64,000 nt of DNA from Arthrobacter sp. Bi26. GTDB taxonomy: Bacteria; Actinomycetota; Actinomycetes; Actinomycetales; Micrococcaceae. Where the stretch lies: the NCBI RefSeq assembly GCF_918697925.1, contig NZ_CAKKMF010000012.1, positions 1 to 64,000 of the forward strand, read 5' to 3'. Below, piece by piece: positions 49,666-58,658 of this stretch. The notes beneath the pieces were generated by a model, which had not been told where the DNA came from, searched no databases, and worked only from the letters and a program-made list of their open reading frames with translations. A program made the position numbers and the translations under genes. The first letter of the stretch is position 1; the number at the start of each line of letters is the position of its first letter.

Positions 49666-50691
49666 CTAGCTGGTCAACTCAACGACGGTGGCGCCGTATG
49701 GGCTGACGGGACCAAGCTTGTAGCCGTCGGACAAAGAGACGTAGTTGACGAATTTGCCGATGATCCCCCGGCAGTTACCTTTGCAGTCCAGGTTTTTGTC
49801 GGAGGATGTATTGCGGTAGACCATCGGCAGCTTATCGGCGCCGCTGAAAGCCCAGCCTTGAACGCTGAAGGCGGCGAAAGCCAGGAGTTTGTAGGACGCC
49901 CCGGACCCGGTTCCGCTGACATCCTGATAGACCGGCAGCAGCACAGTGACTGTGTTGCCTGCAGCGAGATCGCTAGCCCATTTGTTCAGTACCGCATCGC
50001 AATTTGACGGTCCGTCATTCCCAGTGGCGCTGCCGCTTTGATTGACGGCCAGGTTCACTATCCCGCCGCACTGCCCAGAGCTCTGGACGATCCAGCCAAA
50101 GCCTCCCTCCACCGTCTTGCCGGCGGGCCCCAGGGGGCAATCGGTATTGGCATTCGCGGAGTGGTTCTGGAGCAGCTGCATTGCGCCGCCCACCATCCCG
50201 GACACCTGGCAGATGGAGAATGTCAGTGGAAACGGTGTTGTGCCCTCAGTCGGGCTTCCCCACCGCACGGAAGAACTGGCGGCAACTTCGGCGCTGGTGA
50301 TCCCCAGCGCCCTGGCGAAGAAAAGGGAGATTATATTGGGAGCGCTGCCAGTTTCATTGGCGCGGGTGATTACCTTGACCGTGCGTCCGATTGTGTCCAA
50401 GGTGATGGACTCTACGCCGCTCTTTGCGTCCAGGGCGTTGGCGTTAGCCAAGTCTGCTGCGAGGGGGGAGGAACTGGAACAATTTGTTGCGTCACCCGCA
50501 TTCTTGGCGCACTTCTGGGCCACCATGAGCGCGGCCGAGTCGGCGCCATTCTGCAGTTGTGCCTGCTCGGAGTAGAGCTTCCCGACATCGATGGCGATGG
50601 CCGCGAAGCCGAGCAGAACCACCATAAGAAGGGCAACGATGACCGCGATTCCGCCGCGTTCCTTGTCCGCTCGTACTGCTAGCCCCCGCAC
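49666..50691 (-). CDS. TadG-like pseudopilin/pilus protein (cluster 1)
   Basis: The 341-residue protein starts with an N-terminal membrane segment after ERGGIAVIVALLMVVLLGFAAIAIDVGKLY, the TadE/TadG signature. A helical LQNGADSAAL segment and a large extracytoplasmic domain with several cysteines follow, including CKGNCRG near the C-terminus. Such proteins are processed like pilins and are needed for pilus function. The start is GTG 50691, overlapping the tadE 3' end by 13 bases. The C-terminal domain differs from that of the cluster 2 copy. Confidence 0.85.
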   Translation of the reverse strand: MRGLAVRADKERGGIAVIVALLMVVLLGFAAIAIDVGKLYSEQAQLQNGADSAALMVAQKCAKNAGDATNCSSSSPLAADLANANALDAKSGVESITLDTIGRTVKVITRANETGSAPNIISLFFARALGITSAEVAASSSVRWGSPTEGTTPFPLTFSICQVSGMVGGAMQLLQNHSANANTDCPLGPAGKTVEGGFGWIVQSSGQCGGIVNLAVNQSGSATGNDGPSNCDAVLNKWASDLAAGNTVTVLLPVYQDVSGTGSGASYKLLAFAAFSVQGWAFSGADKLPMVYRNTSSDKNLDCKGNCRGIIGKFVNYVSLSDGYKLGPVSPYGATVVELTS

Positions 50692-51065
50692 AGCATCGTT
50701 CCTTTTCCTGTCATTACGAACGGTCCGGCTATGCCTGTCATCGTTTTGAGGGTGTAGCTGATTGTCACAGTCATTAGTTTTGACTCACTACACGTGTCGG
50801 TTCCATCGGAGGCAAGGAATTTGATATCGGTATCGGACAACGTCGGGCTGAGCGTGCTGGCCGCGCGTATTGCGGCGTCGCGGGCCGGCGCCGCTGTGTT
50901 CGTGATAGCCATCACTCGCACGCCCTCGCGGGCGGCGTTGGTCAGTGAGATTTGGGCGTTGTAGGCGCGCCCAAACTCCATGATTCCGAGTAGGAGCATG
51001 ATCAGCACAGGTGCTATGAGCGCGAACTCAACTGCCACGGCACCGCGCTCGGATGCCTTAGACAT
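50679..51065 (-). CDS. tadE: TadE-like pseudopilin (cluster 1)
   Basis: The 128-residue protein has the TadE motif SERGAVAVEFALIAPVLIMLLLGIMEFGRAYNAQISLTNAAREG near its N-terminus, with Gly just before the hydrophobic helix as probable prepilin-peptidase site. A small beta-rich domain with two cysteines follows. It lies 73 bases after the pilin gene flp and overlaps the next gene. Confidence 0.9.
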   Translation of the reverse strand: MSKASERGAVAVEFALIAPVLIMLLLGIMEFGRAYNAQISLTNAAREGVRVMAITNTAAPARDAAIRAASTLSPTLSDTDIKFLASDGTDTCSESKLMTVTISYTLKTMTGIAGPFVMTGKGTMLCGG

Positions 51066-51138
51066 GGGGCCTCTCTTCGAAACTGATCAGAAAGTTCGGC
51101 GACGGTACTGCTACCGCCGCCGAACTGATGATGCCTAC

Positions 51139-51375
51139 CTAGGCCTTGCAACCACCCTTGCCGAGGTTGAGAGTTGGGTCCCACGTGGGCGTCTTGGGGG
51201 AGCTGATCTGGCAATTGACCCCCTGGAACATGTCAGTCAACGTCGTACCGAGCAGGCTCACGGCAACGATGATGACAACAGCAATGAGGGCGACCATGAT
51301 GCCGTATTCAACGGCGGTTGCGCCTTTCTCATCGCTGCGGAGACGGACAGACAGGTTGGTATAAAGAGCAAGCAT
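51139..51375 (-). CDS. flp: Flp-type pilin (cluster 1)
   Basis: This 78-residue prepilin has the Flp signature EKGATAVEYGIMVALIAVVIIVAVSLLG, with cleavage expected after the Gly. Start ATG 51375 is set by AGGAG 6 bases upstream; an ATG 63 bases earlier is less likely. Unlike Flp2, it has a 26-residue C-terminal tail after the helix with two cysteines (VNCQ and GGCKA), which could form a disulfide. It is the first gene of cluster 1, after a 281-base gap. Confidence 0.9.
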   Translation of the reverse strand: MLALYTNLSVRLRSDEKGATAVEYGIMVALIAVVIIVAVSLLGTTLTDMFQGVNCQISSPKTPTWDPTLNLGKGGCKA

Positions 51376-51570
51376 TGTGGACTCCTGAGCGAGCGAAGGG
51401 AAGCTGGTCAGATGCCAGCTCTGCCAGAAAGCTAGCAACGCGATTCGTCAGAAGTTACGCTGCTTGCCACATCCTGCGGTAAGACTTCCCTAACTGCACA
51501 TTTCCTGAGGATTTCCTGCGCGTAATCTGTGCTCAAACTGCTCCGGGACTCACAGGGATGGCACACGAAG

Positions 51571-51603
51571 GGACCCCCTAGGCTCTGGGGTCCAAGGGGG
51601 TCC
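51571..51603 (-). other. Competing hairpins between Tad clusters
   Basis: GGACCCCC (51571-51578) can pair with GGGGTCC at 51587-51593 or with GGGGGTCC at 51596-51603, but not both. It lies between tadC of cluster 2 and flp1. It may terminate cluster 2 transcription partially; no T-run is present. Confidence 0.45.
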
Positions 51604-51656
51604 GGCCCATTTAGGCGTGGTTGTTAGCCTCACCGATACTTCCTGCCTGCGGTGTC

Positions 51657-52535
51657 CTAGGAGAACGCAGCCATGATGCCCATGACCGCGGGCCCTAGCA
51701 GGATGATGAAGAGCGTAGGAAAGATGCAGAAGAGCAGGGGGAAAAGGATCTTGACGGGAATCTTCATGGCGTGTTCCTCGGCGCTCTGTCGACGCTTGGT
51801 CCGCAATTCCTGGGCTTGCGCCTTAAGGACTTTTGCGATCGCGATGCCGTACGTATCGGCTTGGACGACGGCCCGGATGAAGCTGCGAAGGTCAGGTGAA
51901 TCGACTCGTCCTGCGAACGCCAGGTAGGCATCCTTTCGGCTGCGGCCCACTTGCATGTCTTGCAGAGTGCGAGTGAATTCATCCGCAAGTGGGCCGGTGC
52001 CGTTCTGAGCGCTCCGTGCCATAGCTGCTTCAAAGCCGAGTCCAGCCTGAACGGAGATCAGCATCTGGTCTAGTGCGTTAGGAAGCTCAAGCCGGATGGC
52101 TTCGCGTCGCTTCTCCGCCTTCGTCCGAATCAGTAAGTCGGGAGCAAAGTAGAGGAAAACCACGAAGGCCAAGGCGATGAGAATACGCTGCGGAGAGGGC
52201 TCGCCAAGGAAGCCTGCAAGTCCCAAGCCGGCGCCGGCCAGCGCCAACAGTGGCTTGACCATGAGCAGCCGCCCAAGTGGAAATTCTTTGGGTCGTCCCG
52301 CGCCGGCCAACTGCTTATCCAGCCAGGCAACGTAGCCAACCGGGGCCAGCTTCTTGCTGAGAGCTGCAAGTTGCTCTCCTGCGACCGATCGCCCGGCGGC
52401 GGCCCCCGAAGATTTCGCCCCAAGGTTAGTTCGGATATTCCGCAGCCCGCTGCGATCACCGGTGAAAGCCAGCCAGACCATGCCAGAGATGGGTGCAATG
52501 ATGGCCAAAACGGCGGCCATTGCGATGGGTTGCAT
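51657..52535 (-). CDS. tadC: Tad pilus inner-membrane protein TadC (cluster 2)
   Basis: A 292-residue F-domain platform protein similar to the cluster 1 copy (LPNALDQMLISVQAGLGFEAAM, RTLQDMQVGRSRKDAYLAFAGRVDSPDLRSFIRAVVQADTYG). The divergence is strongest in the N-terminal 100 residues. Start ATG 52535 is chosen because GAGGAGG lies 6 bases upstream. An upstream in-frame start at 52616 would overlap tadB and add a non-hydrophobic leader. It is last in cluster 2. Confidence 0.92.
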   Translation of the reverse strand: MQPIAMAAVLAIIAPISGMVWLAFTGDRSGLRNIRTNLGAKSSGAAAGRSVAGEQLAALSKKLAPVGYVAWLDKQLAGAGRPKEFPLGRLLMVKPLLALAGAGLGLAGFLGEPSPQRILIALAFVVFLYFAPDLLIRTKAEKRREAIRLELPNALDQMLISVQAGLGFEAAMARSAQNGTGPLADEFTRTLQDMQVGRSRKDAYLAFAGRVDSPDLRSFIRAVVQADTYGIAIAKVLKAQAQELRTKRRQSAEEHAMKIPVKILFPLLFCIFPTLFIILLGPAVMGIMAAFS

Positions 52536-52545
52536 GTTTTCCTCC

Positions 52546-53499
52546 TCAGAACTTTGGCTTGATGAGACGGCTGAGCCAGAAAGCCCCGAGGCTGAGCATG
52601 ACGGCGGCGACCGCAATCATGATGTAGCCCGGAACCGTTGACGAGAACGTCTTGGAATAGACCGGATTGATGAATTGCAGTGCGATGAACAACACAATTG
52701 GCAGCGAGACCAGAACTATGGCGGACATTCGTCCTTCAGCGCTGAGGGCTTTCACTTGGCGCCTGACCTGGTTCCGATCGCGGATCGTCTCGCCCACGTG
52801 GTCGAGGACCTCGGCCAGATCCCCGCCAACCTCGCGGTGGATTTCTATGGCCTGGGCGATCCAAGCGAAGTCCTCGTTCTTGGTCCGGTCGGCGACATCG
52901 AGGAGGGACTCGCCCAGGTCGCGGCCGATACGCGTCTCATTGACAACGCGGCTTAGTTCATCCGCCATCGGGGCGTCGTTTTCCTGGCCTGCAGCATCAA
53001 GCGAGCGAAGCAGGCTATGCCCGGCTCGCATGCCGCCGGAGAGCATCCGGAGCGTGTCCGGAACCTGGTCATCGAACTTCGCTCGGCGGCGCGAGACGAG
53101 CAAGTTCAAACTCAACGCGAATCCAATTGGTGCGGCGATGATCAGGAGAATCGCCGGGAACATACCTCCCAACAGAAATCCGACGACCCCTGCCAGCACG
53201 GTGATGATGCCAGCTAGGAGCAAGTAGTCCGCGGGCTGTTTCTTGAGGCCGGCGCTGTCCAGCCGGCGCCGAGACAGGATGCCCGAAGGCTGGGGCTTGA
53301 GTCGGGCATCGATCACGCCCAGCGTCGCGTCTGTCAGCTTTGACAGGGTGGAGGATTGCGCGGCGCCAGCCGGCCGGCGCCGTTCCGCCGAAATGACGTT
53401 TCGAGACTTCAGGATGACCCAGAAAACGATAACGAGGGCCAAATAGACCAGCGCCAGGCCCAGCACCATGACCGCAGGAGAAGCATCGTCGGGGATCAT
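52546..53499 (-). CDS. tadB: Tad pilus inner-membrane protein TadB (cluster 2)
   Basis: The 317-residue protein has an N-terminal membrane helix (8-31) and a central helix pair. The F domain has DTLRMLSGGMRAGHSLLRSLDAAGQE and HREVGGDLAEVLDHVGETIRDR, and two C-terminal helices follow. Its start overlaps the tadA stop by four bases. It pairs with TadC of cluster 2. Confidence 0.92.
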   Translation of the reverse strand: MIPDDASPAVMVLGLALVYLALVIVFWVILKSRNVISAERRRPAGAAQSSTLSKLTDATLGVIDARLKPQPSGILSRRRLDSAGLKKQPADYLLLAGIITVLAGVVGFLLGGMFPAILLIIAAPIGFALSLNLLVSRRRAKFDDQVPDTLRMLSGGMRAGHSLLRSLDAAGQENDAPMADELSRVVNETRIGRDLGESLLDVADRTKNEDFAWIAQAIEIHREVGGDLAEVLDHVGETIRDRNQVRRQVKALSAEGRMSAIVLVSLPIVLFIALQFINPVYSKTFSSTVPGYIMIAVAAVMLSLGAFWLSRLIKPKF

Positions 53500-54968
53500 C
53501 GGACACTCCCAACATGCGCCCCGAAAACGGCAGGCGAGATTTGAATGCCGAGTTCCACGAACCTGTCGGTGAACCGCGGACGGACGCCGGTGGGTATCGG
53601 CTTGCCGAGGAACCTGCCATTGGCGTCCACGCCGGCGGAATAGTCGAAGACAAAGGCGTCCTGGAGGGTGACAATGTCGCCTTCCATGCCTTGCACCTCG
53701 GTGATGTGCGTGACACGGCGGCTACCGTCACGGAGCCTTGTGATGTGCACGATGAGGTTCACCGCGGAAGCGACTTGTTCGCGGATAGCCCGCAGCGGCA
53801 AGTCCATCCCGGCCATCAGCACCAGCGTCTCCAGCCGGGCCACCGCATCCCTGGGGGAATTGGCGTGAACGGTGGAGATTGACCCATCATGGCCGGTGTT
53901 CATGGCCTGGAGCATGTCCAACGATTCGCCGCCGCGGACCTCGCCGACGACAATACGGTCCGGCCGCATGCGGAGCGAATTGCGGACGAGTTCGCGAATT
54001 GAAACCTCGCCGCGGCCCTCGATGTTGGCCGGCCGACTTTCGAGCCGCACTACATGTTCCTGCTGCAACTGGAGCTCCACGGCGTCCTCGATAGTCACAA
54101 TGCGGTCTGTCTCCGGGATGAAGGAAGACAGGACATTGAGCAAGGTGGTCTTGCCGGTGCCGGTACCGCCGGAGACGATGATGTTCATTCGCGCCAGGAC
54201 ACAGGCCTGCAGGAGTTCAGCCATTTCCGGGGAGAGGCTGCCGAACTCGATGAGCTTGTTCACGGTGAGGGCTTCGCGGGCAAACTTTCGGATGGTCAGC
54301 GAAGGACCATTGACGGCCAAGGGCGGAATGATGGCGTTCACACGCGAGCCATCGGCAAGCCGCGCATCAACCAACGGCGAGGACTCATCGATCCGTCGAC
54401 CCACCCGGGAGACGATCCGTTCAATGACCCGGCGGAGCGCCTCGTCCGAACTGAACTTGGCATCTGTTTTTTGCAGGTGGCCATACCGTTCCACGTAGAT
54501 GCTGTCATGGCGGTTGACCATGACTTCCGTGACTTCGGGATCGTCGAGGAAACGCTGGATCGGACCGTGGCCCAGTACGTCGTCGATGATTTCGCGGGTT
54601 AGTCGCTGCCTTTCAGCCGAGGAAAGGGGGACCTGCTCCGCGTCCACGACCTCCTTGAGTTCATCCTTGACATGCTGGTGCAGCTCGGATTCATCCATCG
54701 AGGAGTCCGAGATCCTGGAGCCGAGCCGCTCGTAAAGGGCCAAGCTTGCCCGCTCTTTGAGCCCACGGAGGGCCTCGCTGGCCATGCCGGCGTTGGGACC
54801 GACTTCTTCGACCACGAGTGCCGCGCTGGCAGCATCGGCGGCTTTGGCTTCCTGAATTCGGCCAAGGGTCGAGGGGAAGCCCGGGCTCGTCTGGGCTTCC
54901 GACGGCGTGGCCGTCTCGCCGTCCTGGCTGCCGTGCCGCAATTGTTCAAATCTCCTGGTGAGACTCAC
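53496..54968 (-). CDS. tadA: Tad pilus motor ATPase TadA/CpaF (cluster 2)
   Basis: The 490-residue secretion ATPase has Walker A SGGTGTGKTT (267-276), IVTIEDAVELQLQ, MRPDRIVVGEVRGGE and TGHDGSISTVHANSPRDA, nearly the same as the cluster 1 enzyme. The N-terminal 60 residues are variable. GTG 54968 overlaps the tadZ stop by four bases and gives MSLTRRFEQLR; a much longer upstream frame runs inside tadZ and is a shadow. This start is the model for the missing start of the cluster 1 gene. Confidence 0.94.
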   Translation of the reverse strand: MSLTRRFEQLRHGSQDGETATPSEAQTSPGFPSTLGRIQEAKAADAASAALVVEEVGPNAGMASEALRGLKERASLALYERLGSRISDSSMDESELHQHVKDELKEVVDAEQVPLSSAERQRLTREIIDDVLGHGPIQRFLDDPEVTEVMVNRHDSIYVERYGHLQKTDAKFSSDEALRRVIERIVSRVGRRIDESSPLVDARLADGSRVNAIIPPLAVNGPSLTIRKFAREALTVNKLIEFGSLSPEMAELLQACVLARMNIIVSGGTGTGKTTLLNVLSSFIPETDRIVTIEDAVELQLQQEHVVRLESRPANIEGRGEVSIRELVRNSLRMRPDRIVVGEVRGGESLDMLQAMNTGHDGSISTVHANSPRDAVARLETLVLMAGMDLPLRAIREQVASAVNLIVHITRLRDGSRRVTHITEVQGMEGDIVTLQDAFVFDYSAGVDANGRFLGKPIPTGVRPRFTDRFVELGIQISPAVFGAHVGSVR

Positions 54969-56170
54969 TGGACTACCGCCCTTCGGTGGAGCTTGCGATG
55001 TGTTCGGTCCTGCCAATTCGGCTGGAAACGTTCTACGAGTTGACGAAGGCCCTTCGCTGCGACATCCCGGCGGCCGTCCTGAAGGATGGGAACACCCTTG
55101 TTGGTCGAAAAGGGCAGGGTCCTGGAGCGCGGTATGGCGATGTCGACCGGCACACCAATGGTTGCTTCCACGTCGGGGACGGAGAGCCCGCTCCTGCCGT
55201 CGGCCATGTTCAGCACAACATGCCGACTTTCCGGCATGAGGCCGAGCTCGTTGAGGATGTGAAAACCGGTGCGGAGCCCGCGGATGCTCGGCACGTCCAT
55301 GCCGCACACCCAGACGGCATCCGTCGCCTGCTCCAGCGCAGCAAGGACATGCTCCCCAAGTCCAGGCGCGGTGTCGATGACTACGTACTGGAACTCATGC
55401 CGCAACTGCTTCAGGAGGTTGGTGACGTGCGCCGCCGTAATCCCCTCCATTTCCACGGGATCCCTCGGCCCACACAGTGCGTAGATGTTTGCCGAGTGCA
55501 GCGCAAGATACGTCTTGAGCACCATAGAGTCCTGGCTGGCCGCACCCGTAACAGCGTCCGCGATCGTGTGTTCCGGGTCCAGCAACAGGCCACTGGCGAC
55601 ATCCCCGAACTGCAGGTCCAGGTCGACGATGACAACCCCCATCGGCGCCACCTTTCCCAGTCCGACCGCGATGTTGGTCGCGATGGTGGTCTTGCCCACG
55701 CCACCCTTCGGCGACATCACGGCGATGACCCGTCCCCCGGTACCTCCAACCGGCGACCCTGCGGTGCTTGGGTTCAGGCCCCTCCGGCGGCCGGCTGCGG
55801 CCAAACTGGAACGTTCGACCATCGCCCGGATGCCGCTGCTATCAGCCGCGGGGGAAAGGATGTCCCGCACTCCCGAACGCATTGCAGCCAGAACCAGCTC
55901 CGGGGTCTGCTCGGCGGCCAACAGGACACTGATCTCCGGATACTGAAGGTCCAGGAGCGCTGCGTGCTTCAGGGTGTCGTCCAAGTCCAGACCGGGGCCC
56001 AGGATAAGGACTTCCGGCGGCTCTCCGAGCAATTTACTCAGGAATTCGTCCGGACCTTCCGGCAGGTAATCTGCCTGGAACCATTGCAGGCTGCCACTCA
56101 TGCCGGCGGTGGCGGAGCGGACCTTTCGTTCGAAGTCGACGCTGGGCGTGATCAGTACGAAGCGGCTCAT
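54965..56170 (-). CDS. tadZ: Tad pilus protein TadZ/CpaE, MinD-like ATPase (cluster 2)
   Basis: A 401-residue protein with an N-terminal receiver-like domain lacking a clear phosphorylation pocket (EVLILGPGLDLDDTL). A MinD-like ATPase follows with SPKGGVGKTTIATNIAVGLG and VVIVDLDLQFGDVASGLLLD. It ends KLHRRAVVQ, a basic tail like its paralogue. Its start overlaps cpaB by four bases and its stop overlaps tadA. Confidence 0.92.
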   Translation of the reverse strand: MSRFVLITPSVDFERKVRSATAGMSGSLQWFQADYLPEGPDEFLSKLLGEPPEVLILGPGLDLDDTLKHAALLDLQYPEISVLLAAEQTPELVLAAMRSGVRDILSPAADSSGIRAMVERSSLAAAGRRRGLNPSTAGSPVGGTGGRVIAVMSPKGGVGKTTIATNIAVGLGKVAPMGVVIVDLDLQFGDVASGLLLDPEHTIADAVTGAASQDSMVLKTYLALHSANIYALCGPRDPVEMEGITAAHVTNLLKQLRHEFQYVVIDTAPGLGEHVLAALEQATDAVWVCGMDVPSIRGLRTGFHILNELGLMPESRHVVLNMADGRSGLSVPDVEATIGVPVDIAIPRSRTLPFSTNKGVPILQDGRRDVAAKGLRQLVERFQPNWQDRTHRKLHRRAVVQ

Positions 56171-56955
56171 TGGAATACCCTGATGCGTTCCATGACGCCG
56201 GTGTTAGTCGTCGTCGAGCTTGCCGATTCCTTGCTGAGGTACACCTTGCCGAACTCGATGGCGTGGACGATCTTCTCTACGTCGATCGAGGGCCGGGCCA
56301 AAGTGACGAGGTATCCACCGTTCGCCTGTGCGGCGCTTGACTTGGCGCTCAGGGCCCCGTCGGAGGAACTTTCCGTGGTCGTCGTCGCCGACTGATCCTG
56401 TGCTACGGCGCCCGTGGAGTTCTGGACCGCCGTCACCAGCACCTTATGGAAGACCAGCTGAGACTGGTCCGGGACGTTCAGCTTGTCGTTCGCCGCATAG
56501 GACAGAATCACCCCTACGGTATCGCCGGCCTTCAGGCTGCCACCGACAATTCTGTCGAGGGTCAACTTGACCGCGACTTCCTGAAGTCCGCTGGGGACGG
56601 CCACGCGGCCCGCGCCGACCAGCTGTGTCGGGTCCACCATTCGGGTGGCCAGGAGCTGTTCGCCGGGGACCAGTCCGACGGCGGAGACCTTCTGGCCGAG
56701 TTCAGCCAGGGTGGTGACGCTGTCGCTTGCCACCGCTGACTTGGGTACAGATTTCTTAACGATTGAATCACCGAAGTTTGCTGCGGACGTTCCGGCCGCA
56801 ATTTCTTTTTGAACCACATAGACCTCAGCGGTTTCTGTGTTTGCCAGGGCGCGCCGATCGGCGCCTTGGACGTAGGACACAAGCAGAACTGTTCCGATGA
56901 TGGCCACAACGAGTGCGGCGATGCCTCCCAGCAGGCGAGCTTTCAATTCTTCCAC
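56167..56955 (-). CDS. cpaB: Tad pilus protein CpaB/RcpC (cluster 2)
   Basis: The 262-residue protein has a membrane anchor (residues 10-30, GGIAALVVAIIGTVLLVSYVQG) and a SAF domain (VYVVQKEIAAGTSAANF, then LVPGEQLLATRMVDPTQL). A Ser/Thr/Ala-rich insert lies near residues 190-205. No secretin is encoded nearby. It is coupled to tadZ and lies 22 bases after the TadG-like gene. An ATG-proximal AAAGGGG is the ribosome binding site. Confidence 0.9.
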   Translation of the reverse strand: MEELKARLLGGIAALVVAIIGTVLLVSYVQGADRRALANTETAEVYVVQKEIAAGTSAANFGDSIVKKSVPKSAVASDSVTTLAELGQKVSAVGLVPGEQLLATRMVDPTQLVGAGRVAVPSGLQEVAVKLTLDRIVGGSLKAGDTVGVILSYAANDKLNVPDQSQLVFHKVLVTAVQNSTGAVAQDQSATTTTESSSDGALSAKSSAAQANGGYLVTLARPSIDVEKIVHAIEFGKVYLSKESASSTTTNTGVMERIRVFQ

Positions 56956-56977
56956 CCCTTTAGAAATGAATCAGTTT

Positions 56978-57985
56978 TTATTTAATGAGACCGAGAATTT
57001 TAATGTTTCCGGTAGGGGCGGTTGAACCACCCGTGAATAGGCTTGGATCGGCGAAATACCCGACAAAGGTCCCGTAAAGGCCTTTTTGGCTCGTAGTAAA
57101 GACGTTGGTGGGATCATGGGAATTTCCAGGAAATTTCCAACCCTGGACTTCGAAACCCGCCCACTTTTCGATCATGTACTTAACGTTGCTTCCGGTGCAG
57201 GGCGAGAACATGTCCTTGCAGGTGTATTTGAAGACCGGAATTGCGACCGTCTGACCGACGAGGCCGCTGCTGAAGAGGGCGTCACAGCCGGATGGCATAG
57301 CAGCGCCGGCGCTTGTTTTGCTCCACTGACCAACTTCCGCGGTCACCTCGCACCCTGTGGAGCCGTCCGGGTCCAGCCAGGCAAAGCCGCCCGGGATGAT
57401 CTGGTTGGAGGGGTTTCGTCCAGTGCAGTCCACTGCTCCGGCGCCGCCACCCTGTGTCAGGATTTTGTGCGGGAGGCCGTCATCGATGAACTCGCAGGGC
57501 GCAAAGGTCAGTGGAAGGATGCTGCGGCCCCGCGTCGGGAATTCCCATTTGGCGGTAGCAGTAGCGCCGACTCCGATGTCGGGCGTATCGAGGGCGTTGG
57601 CGAATAGCTTGCTCAGGAACCCTGACCCGTTGGTGCCGTTCACTGTTGCCGTGCTGACGGTGACTTCGAAGGGAACGCTAAGGTCAACGAACCGGACCCT
57701 GGAGACTCCGTCCTTCGAGTTCTGATTCGCCAGGAGTGCTGCGACGGCGTTGGCGTCTGCTTGGGTGCATCCTGCTGTTTCGGAGCAGATCTGTGCGCCC
57801 GCCAGCGCCCCGGCGTCGGCGGCGTTTTGAAGTTCCGCGCGTTCTGCGTAGATCTGGCCGACATCGACGGCGATGGCGCCGACGCCAATGAGGACAAGCA
57901 TCATCACGGCGACCAGTACGCCGGCTGCGCCCCGCTCAGAGTCCTGGTTCTCCGTAACTGAAGTTAGTCGGGCAAACGTTCGCAT
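56978..57985 (-). CDS. TadG-like pseudopilin/pilus protein (cluster 2)
   Basis: The 335-residue protein starts with SERGAAGVLVAVMMLVLIGVGAIAVDVGQIYAERAELQNAADAGAL, the membrane helix and following segment of TadG-like proteins. An extracytoplasmic domain with at least eight cysteines follows (CSETAGC, CEF, CKDMFSPC). The cysteine pattern is different from the cluster 1 copy, so each machine appears to have its own tip or accessory protein. It overlaps the tadE gene by 22 bases. Confidence 0.85.
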   Translation of the reverse strand: MRTFARLTSVTENQDSERGAAGVLVAVMMLVLIGVGAIAVDVGQIYAERAELQNAADAGALAGAQICSETAGCTQADANAVAALLANQNSKDGVSRVRFVDLSVPFEVTVSTATVNGTNGSGFLSKLFANALDTPDIGVGATATAKWEFPTRGRSILPLTFAPCEFIDDGLPHKILTQGGGAGAVDCTGRNPSNQIIPGGFAWLDPDGSTGCEVTAEVGQWSKTSAGAAMPSGCDALFSSGLVGQTVAIPVFKYTCKDMFSPCTGSNVKYMIEKWAGFEVQGWKFPGNSHDPTNVFTTSQKGLYGTFVGYFADPSLFTGGSTAPTGNIKILGLIK

Positions 57986-58356
57986 CGCATGGCTCCTTCT
58001 CCGGTTACCGTGACAGTCGGACTGAAAAATCCGGTGAGGGCCGGCCGTGTGAAGGTGACGGTGGCCGTGACCGTGGCGCCCGGCGTGCAGGCCCCAGAGA
58101 AGGCGAAATTCCCCGGGGCAATGGCTACTCCCGGAGCGCCGGCCACGCCAGCGGCGGCGGCCAGGCCGACATCGTTGCTGACCGCCATCTCACGGGCCGC
58201 TTCGCGGGCTGCCTGGGTCACCGAGATCTGGAGATTGTAGAAGTTCGAGAATTCCAGGATCCCGACGACGATTAGCAGGAGCACGGGCGCGATAAGGGCG
58301 AACTCGACCGCGACCGCGCCGCGCTCCCGTCCCGGCATAACTTTGCTGCGTTTCAC
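57964..58356 (-). CDS. tadE: TadE-like pseudopilin (cluster 2)
   Basis: The 130-residue protein has RERGAVAVEFALIAPVLLLIVVGILEFSNFYNLQISVTQAAREAAREMAV, the TadE N-terminal helix with pilin-like cleavage site. A short Gly/Ala-rich domain with two cysteines follows. GGGGG upstream of ATG 58356 is the ribosome binding site. It is 101 bases after flp2. Confidence 0.9.
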   Translation of the reverse strand: MKRSKVMPGRERGAVAVEFALIAPVLLLIVVGILEFSNFYNLQISVTQAAREAAREMAVSNDVGLAAAAGVAGAPGVAIAPGNFAFSGACTPGATVTATVTFTRPALTGFFSPTVTVTGEGAMRCERLPD

Positions 58357-58457
58357 AGTTTCCCCCCGAGGAATGTGACGCTGGATCTAATGAAAAGTGC
58401 CGCGTCCGCGTTTGGCGGACGCGGCACTCCTGGATGAGACCTGGTGGTGAATGCTGG

Positions 58458-58658
58458 CTACCAGGTGCCTACGGTGGTGGCGAGACCGTCGAAGAAAGTG
58501 TTCAGGGCGCCTCCGAAAGCCGTGACGCCGAAGGTAATGGCCAGGGCGATGAGACCGACGAGCAGACCATACTCAGTCGCGGTGGCACCCTTTTCGGATT
58601 CCATCTTGTCCTTGACGCCGGCGATGAAAGAGACCATTGAGATCATGAGACCAGTCAT
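58458..58658 (-). CDS. flp: Flp-type pilin (cluster 2)
   Basis: The 66-residue prepilin has SEKGATATEYGLLVGLIALAITFGVTAFG, with Gly, then the Glu at +5-type position and one hydrophobic helix. It ends shortly after the helix with GLATTVGTW and has no cysteine, unlike Flp1. ATG 58658 follows AAGGAAAAA. A 270-base AT-richer region precedes it and should hold the promoter of the pilus operon. Confidence 0.9.
   Translation of the reverse strand: MTGLMISMVSFIAGVKDKMESEKGATATEYGLLVGLIALAITFGVTAFGGALNTFFDGLATTVGTW

Noticed and set aside
54969-55307. 113-codon upstream extension of tadA of cluster 2.
   Set aside because: It lies entirely inside tadZ in another frame and is rich in Arg, His, Pro and Ser. 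GTG 54968 with a GTGA overlap is the better start.
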